Shown one piece after another: positions 22,601-32,210 of a stretch of DNA of 64,000 nucleotides. Position numbers and translations under genes: made by a program. Numbering within the stretch: the stretch's first letter is position 1; each line of letters begins with the position of its first letter. Source of the DNA: Pomacea canaliculata (Eukaryota; Mollusca; Gastropoda; Architaenioglossa; Ampullariidae); NCBI RefSeq assembly GCF_003073045.1, contig NC_037595.1, positions 2,542,001-2,606,000 of the forward strand, given 5' to 3'. The notes beneath the pieces were generated by a model that saw only the letters and a program-made list of their open reading frames with translations, ran no database searches and was not told the origin of the DNA.

Positions 22601-23394
22601 CAGTCGTATGTCGCATTACCTCTGTTTTCCGATGCAAAGACAATTTCAAGTTTTGGTCTCTGGGTGACAGGCACTGCCGTAAAGTTCAAGGCCAGTTGAA
22701 TGACTTGGGACTCGAGCATCACCACAAAAGTCATCACCACGACATTGGTGAAGCTCCACAGCTTTCTAGGGATGTCGTTGTCGCAGGAGTTGATGAGCCG
22801 CCGTGACGTGGCGCCTACGTCAGCCAGCACGAGCTGGAAGGAGTCGCACTTGACATTGATGGAGATGATGTTGATGAAGAACACCATAGACGTCGGTGCG
22901 GTGACTTGGATTTCACAGGACGACAGTCGCGGTAGTTTGTCGCTGGCTTTAGTTCTGATGTCGACAACAACATTGTGCATGGAAAACTTCAAGTTGTGAG
23001 ATGTGTTCAAGCAGTTAGTCAAGCTCTTTAATGTTAATGCTACGAAGAGACCATAATCAAGGGCTTGCGAAGATTCAGTATTGGTATAAATTTGACGAAT
23101 GCTGTAAGTGTTTTCTGTGGTAATGTTGGCGTTGTAAACAATCTTCGTCGATAAAGCATTCAGTGGACTATATGTCTGTTTATTGTCGATCATCTTACCG
23201 TCCATAAAACTTGTAGCATTATAAACATTATTAAATGAAGTTGAAACGCTCGGCGTGTTAGCCCCATAAGAGCTGCCAAAAATGTTGTCGCTCAAAAAAG
23301 AGGTTGTTTGTTGGTAAGCATATGTCTCGAAGACTCGAAATATAGGAGACAAAACCAGCCAGAGAAGCGAATTGAGCGGAGTCCCGACCTTCAT
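17514..23394 (-). CDS. GRL101-like CUB/C-lectin/LDLa/LRR GPCR, copy 2 (complete)
   Basis: Coding exons are 23394-22620, 22386-21690, 21033-20511 and 19607-17514, predicting 1362 residues with the same phases (1, 2, 0) as copies 1 and 3. Domain order is leader, linker, CUB1, CUB2, LDLa-like, C-type lectin, four LDLa, LRR and rhodopsin-like 7TM. The 7TM carries DRF in place of DRY after TM3 and NPFLY in TM7. The cytoplasmic tail is short and basic at its start. LRR and TM1-TM3 DNA is very close to copy 3; TM4-region DNA differs from the version shared by copies 1 and 3. The product should be a plasma-membrane receptor; ligand and G protein are unknown. Confidence 0.9.
20511..21033 (-). CDS. Copy 2 exon 3: lectin end and LDLa
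   Basis: It encodes YLNAWQWIDGTIAY through VLCE, a cysteine-containing spacer, an LDLa repeat ending DCSDGSDEDFC, and YDCGNQQ. At 523 bp it is three codons shorter than in copies 1 and 3. The donor is CAGCAG/GTAATT. Confidence 0.88.
21690..22386 (-). CDS. Copy 2 exon 2: CUB2, LDLa-like module, C-type lectin start
   Basis: It begins GYIQTPNWDG after acceptor TTTTACCAG and is 697 bp, the same length as its paralogues. It contains CUB2, the degenerate LDLa (SDCVGSEDEADC) and the lectin half-domain WKEAFDFCLSRGTRLASL. The donor follows CGGCAGAT with GTAAGT. Confidence 0.88.
22620..23394 (-). CDS. Copy 2 exon 1: leader, linker, CUB1
   Basis: The ATG is at 23394-23392 (MKVGTPLNSLLWLVLSPIF). The leader is less uniformly hydrophobic than in copies 1 and 3, so the signal peptide is less certain. 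The Ser/Thr/Asn/Tyr-rich linker is unlike the other copies. The CUB1 core (SSCEIQVTAP to SFTNVVVMTF) is almost the same. The donor is AGAG/GTAATG, phase 1. Confidence 0.85.
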
Positions 23395-26300
23395 GACTGA
23401 CTTGTATATACAGCCTCTGAATTCCTTTAAATCACAACATCATAGGACAAATAAATGTAAACAAGACATCAATACGAAAATGTTATATTTAAAACTGTTC
23501 GACAGATTAATTAGAAATTAAAGCGCAACTGGGGAATGCTAGCCCTATGTCGGAAAAAGCCTGATGCTAATTGTGCATCAGGAAGTGGAAGTAGATTTGT
23601 AAACATGCAGCAGTCGATTCTAATACACGGAAGTAACCGCCATCTTCCACAGACTTCAATAGGCACAGAAAAATGACAACCCCACTGCATGCGATAATAT
23701 GGGATGCTGCAGAGAGAAGGGTGGTTGCTACCCGACTTTCGATCCAAGCTGCTGTTGCTGAACTTAGAGGCCATCATTTGTGAGGGCGATCGTTATTAAT
23801 AAAGACACAGACGTAGGTACAACTAACCTATGCTGTCCTTAACATTTCTTTAAACCAACATCCCATCAGCTGCAGTATGTCATCAAATCCAAGCAAAAAG
23901 AAACGGAAAGTAAAGGCCATTTTTAACACGACAAATATGAGTTTGACCAAGTTTGACAGAGATAAGACGTTTGTATTAAATCCTTGCCAGACTTGTTCAA
24001 ACATTTGTTTTACATTTGTCCGGTCAAAAAGGACCTTCAGTCACAGTATTGTATCCTAAGAGTACGTAGACGAAAGACAGAAGCAAGGAACTTGTTGCGC
24101 AGCTCATTGACAGCTTGCAGTCCACCATTTATCTATGTAACTGTGTTTCAAGTCTTTGCGTCAGTTGTTTTGTTGACCTGGCCTCTCATAATGACCAGGA
24201 CAGCAACAACCTTAGACTACGATTATTTCAACACACATAGCAACACAGGAAACAGAGACTTTTGCCTGAATCCACAGATGTGTCGCCATAGACAACGGTG
24301 ACTGCTGCTAGCATTAACGCATATACCGTTATTCAGACCTAATGAAGACTGTTATTAACTTCACAATAAGACGATAGCAGTAAATGGACCAGCACTGTTT
24401 ACAATCGTTCCACCACCTAAACCTATTTATTGCTTCCCTGTGGGAAAATCACAAAAAGACAAACCGAAGATGCTCCTTCTGGAAGTTTTCAGGTTTGGCT
24501 TCAATCAAATTGCGGTTGCCTTTGTAAAGACCACCTTTTATACTATTGAAACTTAATTTAGAAATAGAAAAGAAAGCAAAAATAAAAATACCCTATTTGT
24601 GATTTTAGACAAGGCTAAAAACATTTTTCCAGAATAATAATTTTTTGACATGCAAAAACCTCCCAACTCGCACGATGAGAAAATAGTTTATCATAATATT
24701 GTGTCGATTGTTGCTGAAGTTTTAGTTTTTTAAAATGCTCTTCTTAATGATTATTCACGTCTGAGGACTGTTTTATTTGTCAGGTGAAACGTACTGTCTT
24801 GTCATCCTGATTGCTCTCTGATTATAATGAAGTCTATTTTAAGATGGGAGTTAAATTTTTTTTTAAATCATCTTTCACTGGGTCTGTATTGACATTAATT
24901 AATTTCTTCTTACAGTGCGCGAGGAAATAATTATTGGCTGATTGATTGCACATACGGCTCGCTTCGGGTACGGGGACTCTTGGTGACTTCAGGCAGTGTT
25001 TACAACATTCCGAAACCGGGTATGACCGACCTTTCCATGTCTCCATATTGTATAAAACTAAAACTTTCACTAAGACAAGCTTTTCGCTATCGTGAACATT
25101 TAGAAGTACCTAATAATACTGGCAGATGTAAGGCAGGTCTGTTATGTAAGAGTATACATAATATTTTGCGAATAAAATTGTTAGAACTCACACACCACAA
25201 ATACTCTTGCACCCGGACCAAGCCAGTTGCAGGAGCATCTCTCAATACACAGCACGTGATGCTTGCTAAACATTTTTTCACTGGAACTGGAAAATGAAAA
25301 TTCTAATTGCCATCTCTTCATCTTGACAATTTAAAAAGAAAAATATCTTTGAGTTAAGAGAATTATGTTCCGTAATTGGAACCAGTTGTTACACTGTGGC
25401 ATTTTCTAGATGCAAGCTGGTATGTTAAAATGCTCATCTTATTATTCGTTTAGTTATAATCGTACGTGGAGAATGTGGCCGCCGCCCAACAACATTATTT
25501 TATTTATTGGCTACCTCCCATACTGTTTTGTTTCCTTGACTGTAGTTGTTCAAGTCATTTGAGTTTTGTTTATGAATTAATTCGTTGCTTCAGTAATTGC
25601 CTTGTGCTTTTTAAAGTTTGTTCTAAAGTTCGTAAACTACTGCAACTATGTTCAGTTGTTGTTCTGCATCCTGTGCAACATGCATGTTCTCAGTTCCCTA
25701 ATAATCTATATCCAGCAGTACCGTGTGTGTGTTGGGTTGTGTTGGTGTAGGTTGGGGTGGATTCGGGTAGGTGGGGGTACCCATCACGGCATGCAGCAAA
25801 AAGTCTGTATCTATTTGCATGCCACAGTTGCTAAACAGGTACTGTTTTTCTTTGTACCTACTTGTCTTGCTGCTTATGAACCTAACAGAGATATTTTCTG
25901 CCGAAGTTGGCCATATTTTAATAATTCCCTCATTTGTAATTTCCCCTGTAAACGTCTAAGTGTATTATTTACTAAAAGGGTGGGTAATACCCACAAAAAT
26001 TTAAAAAGCTTACATTCACTATAAATAGATTAAACTACACATGTTAAGATATTTCAACTTTACTTTTTTTAGTAGGATTTTATGCATTTCTTTATCTTCT
26101 ACGTGGCAGCAGAGCGTCTCCAAAATTCTCTGTACCTGCCATTTAACGGTATGTAGCCCACTCCATTTAAAATGTTGATTCAATGCCTAGGTATATGATT
26201 TGCAGCAATCATCATATTAATTGATTTATTATTATTATTTAAATATTTCTTCCATGTTTCCTGCTCCTCTTCGCCTCCCTTACACGCGCGCACGCACAGA

Positions 26301-29300
26301 GAGAAGAGGAAGAGAGGGAGAAGCACGTATCTTGGGTCTTAGATTCTCTCTCACACACACACAGACACACAAAGACACACACAGACCAGACAGACACACA
26401 GACGCACACAGACGCATACGCATACGCGCACACACACACACTCTTACGGGAACAATTACGTCTATTAACTCTTGTATTCATGCAGTTTGGTTGTCGAGAA
26501 CTTTATTTACAGTTAAACGTAAAAATGCTAAACGGATGAAAGTCGCATTAATACAACTTATAAATGCACAGCCATGTTTATCTATACAATTGGTTATCAA
26601 GCTTTACTAAAGCTTACTCCCGAGATAAACAATATTTATAATGTAGACCTCAAGGTGTCCGACAGACAGCGGTGTGCAGACCCACATGAAACTCTCGATG
26701 TTTGAATACAAGGAGTCCAGCAAATCTGTGCATGTCTTCTAGTCCCATGAAGAAACATCGCTTAGATTATTGTTTTCAAGAGGCTATTTTTTCCAAAAAA
26801 GCAAATTGCTTGTTTCTAAATCAAGTGGCTGACTTTGGAATATAGTCCCACTGATTTAAAATTTATTTAGGAGCTTTGACTGAAGTTAGAATAAATAAAA
26901 GCGTACAGTTAACTCTTCAGGCTGGCATGAAGAAGTGGCTTGGTCTGGGGTGCAAGCACTTGTTCTGTGTTATTATTTCTCCTTTTTTTTTCTTAACTGT
27001 GTAGATTCCCAAAATATATTTCCCATTGAGATTAGTAAAATTGTCCATTTGTCAGAAACTGTACAAATTTCAGTAGCAGCTTTAGCAAGGTGCCCCAGAC
27101 AAATCCAGGCTCACCGCGCGATCCAAACACAAAAACACAATCGCTCTTGCTGTTGTTCTTTCTAACGACATCCTGTTCACAGAACAAGATGTTAATGAAT
27201 CACACAGTTCAAATCTACTTCTCTAACCCATTGATGAAAGCAGAGCATATCAATTAATAATTAGAAATATGCATCAAATCATCAGACGATTGCTGGTGTC
27301 CATGTGATGATCAAGGAGAAACTTCTTAAGAAAGTAAGACTACATGACTGCTTTAAGCTGATGTAAGGTCTAGGGCAGTGCGATGTACAAAGGAAGAACA
27401 CGTTTTAATGTTGTGGAAGGCTGTTGATCACAAAGTTGAAAGCCGTGGAGAAAAACAACAAGGCCTCATTTAAATTAAGTCTTTCACAATACCGAGAATG
27501 CAATACAATTATTATTATTAGTAGTAGTAGACGAGGAAATCGCTTTCAAAACAAGTAACATCAGATTCTACAAAAATATGTTCAAACACAGACCAAACAA
27601 ACAGTTATACAGAGCAACAGACAGAAATACAAGGTAGAGAAAGAGAAAGGTGCACATAAGCATGTCACAACAACCCTGCATCTAGAGGATGACAGCAAGG
27701 TTGGGGAGCACCGGCAGTCTTCTTAATCAGTCGTATCGTAGAATATCTGGCCATAGCTCAGTCTAATATTAAGCTTCAGACACAATAAAACAAACTGCAT
27801 TCAAGCTCGTATCTCAGCTATCCATTTGATAGTTTAATAGCATTAGACTGTTGTGAGCAAACTAATCTGCAATTTCCTTCTTCGCGCTATTTTTTTTCTC
27901 TTCGATCTGCTTCTTGAGCTTTGAATGGCACCAAATCATGGGCTCAACGGCATTTCTCCGCGCTTGGGCTCGAAAATGTCTCCAGTAAATAAGACATACA
28001 CACTAATATCAGCTGGTTCTTTTTTTCGGACGAGAACCCCTTTTGAATTAAGCATGTTTACTTTGATAATATTCTCATAAACAAAGTCATAAAATACTTC
28101 AATATCAAGGTCACTTGTGCCAGGACACATGAGTTCCAAAAGCATCTAACTATTACAGCCACCTCCCCATCCAATACTTAGAAGAATTTTTTTCAGCCAG
28201 TTAGTGTGGCCAATACATAGATGGCCGATAAGTGAAGATCATCTTCAGCAGATGCGGGATCGTCCCCTATAGGGGTGCAAACACTTGGGTTTCCTTGGAA
28301 GTGATGGTCTGTAGACAGGGTGCTCTCCTCTCAGCTCTAACTTCCATCCTACGCAATTCTTGCAATCGTGATTTGATCAGTACTCTATTTAAAGGCGCGC
28401 AAACTCTTTCTTACATAAAAATCCTTTGTTTCCAGTCTCACATTCCTAATTAAACTTAACACTCCTCTTTCCCCTCCAGTTACCTGAGTACTGGTGATGA
28501 AGAAAATAACGTTCAATACTTTGGCTCGGAAAGGAATTGCATCCACTCCCATCACACAGCGTCACACTCCTTAGATATCTTATTTGGGAATGTCAAAACT
28601 CAATCCACTGAAAATAGCCGGGAGACGTGAACACTTCGTTCACTCCCTCTGTTACGTAACTCATTCTTCCCCAATCATTATAACCAAGGGGGACAACTCA
28701 TGCTCACTATAACTGTCAGGGGCAATAACTCTTGTCCTTGACAACAGGCAAAATATAGAAAATTGTGTTGGAACAAATCTCAGCTTGTTTTATTATGTTG
28801 ACAGTTATGTGACAGCCAGCATGGACATCGGTCTATTTGTTCCAGTCGTGTGACATAGTTTTTGATTCATCTCTACTCCATTCCAAATGTACTTTTTCTG
28901 TTATGATATGGAAATCAGTCTACCATTCGGGTGTCATTCGCCCTAGACATGTTCTTGCACTACAGATCGTTGCTAGTTGGTGAGGATCTTGGGGCAGGTT
29001 TTGTTATTAACCGAGATTGACATTAAAAAAAACACACTCTCATTCCAGAGGGTGGCATTAAAGAGCACATTATTATCCCGGAGACTGGCCTTCACAATCC
29101 ACTACTATCACAAAGACTTGCATTCAGTATATGTATTAGCTCAGAGAATGGCAGTCAAAACACATTATAATTGCCCAGAGACTGGCATTAATCAACACAT
29201 TATTAGCCCAGAGATCTGCATTCAGAACACACTATTTAGCCAAAAATTAAAAATCAAATATAGGCGTTGTCGTAGGATGCAAATAAAAACAAATTCTTTT

Positions 29301-29811
29301 CTAAAGAAATTCGAAAAGATGATTGATCGACGTAAAATGCAAAAGTGGTCTCCAACATAAAAAATATCGCGATTATCCTATTATTTATTCTTTTATAGTT
29401 CATATGTTATTTGTTTGTGTTCCTGTCCCTCGTATGCTGTCCATGTTTCGTTCTTGCTCTTAAGCGGTAAGAGCATGCTCCTTAGGTGTGTGAGTTTGTG
29501 CTTTACAAATTTTGCGTTTTATTATTATTTATTAAGTTATTGCTATAAAAAATTATACACCTAGAAACAACAATGTTTTATAATATGTTTCATAATTAAT
29601 ACATAAAACACGAGTTTCCTTAATATCTTTATAAGAAGGAGTTGCAATTTAAACATACCACTACAACACTGGCATTAAATGTTCCCGGCAATGTAATAAT
29701 ACTACTACGCTGTGCTATTCCTGATTCTACAAATTTTCATAAAACCATTCTTGAAATATTAACATAAATCTTCTTGAGTCAATCAATTTTTTAATTTAAT
29801 AACTGGCATTA
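23395..29811. other. Intergenic region between receptor copies 2 and 3
   Basis: No convincing gene was found. It holds compound CA/GA simple sequence (about 26280-26445), short ATT/AGT repeats (about 27505-27532) and a 33-bp minisatellite. A minus-strand ORF at 27936-28145 (69 codons, FYDFVYENIIKVNML) follows a possible acceptor TTAG but has no recognised homology. An 88-codon minus ORF at 23511-23777 is likewise unsupported. A stretch near 24486-24530 resembles one at a similar distance upstream of copy 3. Confidence 0.5.
29022..29242. repeat. Degenerate 33-bp minisatellite, about 6.7 copies
   Basis: The unit is roughly ATTMAGAACACATTATTAGC followed by CCAGAGACTGGC. Unit starts are visible near 29022, 29057, 29090, 29122, 29153, 29187 and 29220. 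Because the period is close to 33 bp, a plus-strand ORF of 127 codons (28977-29360) stays open across it; this is probably incidental. Confidence 0.75.
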
Positions 29812-31893
29812 TTACCGAATTTTTATTGTCATATTTTTGGTATCAGCGTTAGATTCTGCAATCCTCACCGAGGTCGTGTTGCTTTGAGACAAATAAAGCT
29901 TCATTCGTCTGGCTTCCTTCTGACGTCGTCTTCGCTCCTGTAAGGTGTTGAGCGTGTACAGAAACGGGTTCAAGGCCGAGTTGACCGGCAAAACTACGAT
30001 AGCCATGGCCACGTTGACCTCACCAGGAATGGACACGCCCTGAGAGGCCAGAAGGGCCACAAGCCCGATGGGAAAGCGACACAAGAAGTCTGTCACAGCC
30101 ACGCTGATCAGGCGGCGAGCTATGGTTAAATCTTTGCATCTCTTGGTGCTGTCGCACATAGACATGCTGTTGGTACGAATAGACCAGAAAATGAAAGCCT
30201 GTCCAATACCTATCAGCATTAACAGTACGAAATTGAGACCCATCAAAACGTGAAATGAGTAATCATGGCCCGCGTAATTATTACGGGTAACAGGAAGGGG
30301 AATACAGATTCCTGTTTGGCCGTAAAACTGCCAGTGTGACGTCATGGGTAGTAGAGGAACCGAGGCTAGAGTTATCCCTACTGCCCACGCTAGCATGCAG
30401 GCAATGTGAGCCGACCTCTTGTTAAAGTGAATGCCGATGAAGGGAAAGCGAAGGACGAGGAAACGATCCAGTGTGATGAGGCACACGATGAAAGCAGACA
30501 CCTCGCTGGCCAGTAGAGACAGAAAGCCGGCCATCTGACAGGCACCGCTTCTCTTCCACGTGCTGTCGTTCCACAGGTACGAACCCTGATACACACGGTC
30601 AGCGACGCCAATCATCACCAGGTACACTCCCATAATAAAGTCAGACATGTTTAGGTGTATGACAAACACACCAAACCCTAACTGGCTAGAGTTTCGTTCC
30701 AGAAAGACGCGATAGATAAAACTACAGACATTACCCAGTAAACTCATGGCAGCGAATACCACCAGTAGTGCCCGGTAGAAATCAGATCTCAGCAACGCTT
30801 CACAAGATGATATTTCATCATGAGGGGAATGGCAGTTAACCAGATTAAAGTTTTCTGGTAGCATGGCTGGGCAGCAGAGCTTGTAGTTGTCTGTGAAGAC
30901 AGTTTCTAGAAGGTTAAGGCCCCTAAGCAGGTCATGAGAAAAAACTTGTACTGGACATCCACGAAGATCTACAGATCGTAGGTTTAAAAGCAGTTGAAAA
31001 CCATACCCAGACACAATGTCCACACCGGTCTTAGACAAATTAAGGACTTCTAGATTAGGAAAAGGGCTAAAACTGCTTGGATCAAGTGTACTTATCCGTA
31101 CATCAGACAAGTCTAGGTAACGAAGTCGGGTGTGTGAAGTGGGTATTACAGACCTTCGCGGGAAAATAGATGCTAAAGGATTACCTGAGAGTTTCAAAGT
31201 TTTAAGATTTGGCAAATATTTTAACTGTCCACTGTGGATAATACTTAAATTATTTCCTGTTAGGTCAAGAATACAGAGGTTAGGTAGGGAAAAATCTTCT
31301 AGTTCCTCCAGGTTACAGTTTTCAAGACTGAGGTGAATAAGAAGGCTGTTGTTCTTCACACTTGCTGGAGTCATACCTGTTCCCTTTGCATCGAGATATC
31401 GCAAGGAGGGATATTCATGAAGCGTAACTGCCTTGGTACAAATGAATGAAAGCCCGAAACAGGTGCAAGAGTGTGGACAGGTGAGACCACACGTCAGCTC
31501 ATCGTCGTGCTGCGGACACTGGTTGAAGCCGTCGCACAGGTGGTGAGGATGAAGGCAGACGTGCGAGGCGCGGCATCGGTACAAGCCAGGACACGTGTAC
31601 GTATCGCAATCCTCTTCGTCTGAGTAGCCAGGACAGTCGTACACGCCGTTACACCGCAGATACACCGGCAGACAGTAGTAGTCCACACCTGGACACTCGA
31701 AATGAGTGTCTGGACATACAGTGGACTCCGGCGAGTCAAGAGGTTTCACTACAAGCTGGCCTAAGTTGTCAAGATCCACGATGGCCGGGGGTAAGATACC
31801 TTCAGTTGTAAAGCCTCTTTGAAGGCACTTTGCCTCGTCCACACCGTTGACGCACTGCTCTATACCATCACACCTCTCGCTCTCAGAAATGCA
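29812..31893 (-). CDS. Copy 3 exon 4: LDLa, LRR, 7TM and stop
   Basis: The acceptor CGTGTAAG precedes CISESERCDG. The 2082-bp exon ends NMTIKIR-stop at 29814-29812. It is highly similar to copy 2 through the LRRs and TM1-TM3 and to copy 1 around TM4. The tails of copies 2 and 3 diverge only in the last ~20 residues. Confidence 0.92.
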   Translation of the reverse strand, partial: CISESERCDGIEQCVNGVDEAKCLQRGFTTEGILPPAIVDLDNLGQLVVKPLDSPESTVCPDTHFECPGVDYYCLPVYLRCNGVYDCPGYSDEEDCDTYTCPGLYRCRASHVCLHPHHLCDGFNQCPQHDDELTCGLTCPHSCTCFGLSFICTKAVTLHEYPSLRYLDAKGTGMTPASVKNNSLLIHLSLENCNLEELEDFSLPNLCILDLTGNNLSIIHSGQLKYLPNLKTLKLSGNPLASIFPRRSVIPTSHTRLRYLDLSDVRISTLDPSSFSPFPNLEVLNLSKTGVDIVSGYGFQLLLNLRSVDLRGCPVQVFSHDLLRGLNLLETVFTDNYKLCCPAMLPENFNLVNCHSPHDEISSCEALLRSDFYRALLVVFAAMSLLGNVCSFIYRVFLERNSSQLGFGVFVIHLNMSDFIMGVYLVMIGVADRVYQGSYLWNDSTWKRSGACQMAGFLSLLASEVSAFIVCLITLDRFLVLRFPFIGIHFNKRSAHIACMLAWAVGITLASVPLLPMTSHWQFYGQTGICIPLPVTRNNYAGHDYSFHVLMGLNFVLLMLIGIGQAFIFWSIRTNSMSMCDSTKRCKDLTIARRLISVAVTDFLCRFPIGLVALLASQGVSIPGEVNVAMAIVVLPVNSALNPFLYTLNTLQERRRRQKEARRMKLYLSQSNTTSVRIAESNADTKNMTIKIR

Positions 31894-32177
31894 CTTACAC
31901 GAGAAAATATATAACATAAAGATCATCTCAATACTAGCTTCTAGACAGAGCTCAAAAAGAAACTGTCCACAAAATTATAAGTTGAATATAGTATGATAGA
32001 AAGCAAATCAAGGGATAAAATTTACGTTATAAGCATTTCAACAATCAGTGAAAAGAACATTGTCCAACTCTTTACCCTTACTCTAGAGTTGGAAAGTTGT
32101 TGGTACGTCTGTAAATGACCGGAAAATGAAAGCCTGTCCTATGGCTAAGAGCATCAAGAGTACGAAATTGAGGAAAT

Positions 32178-32210
<33 letters not shown>

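Noticed and set aside
23511-23777. 88-codon minus ORF upstream of receptor copy 2
   Set aside because: No recognised domain, no splice partners and no signal peptide; insufficient support.
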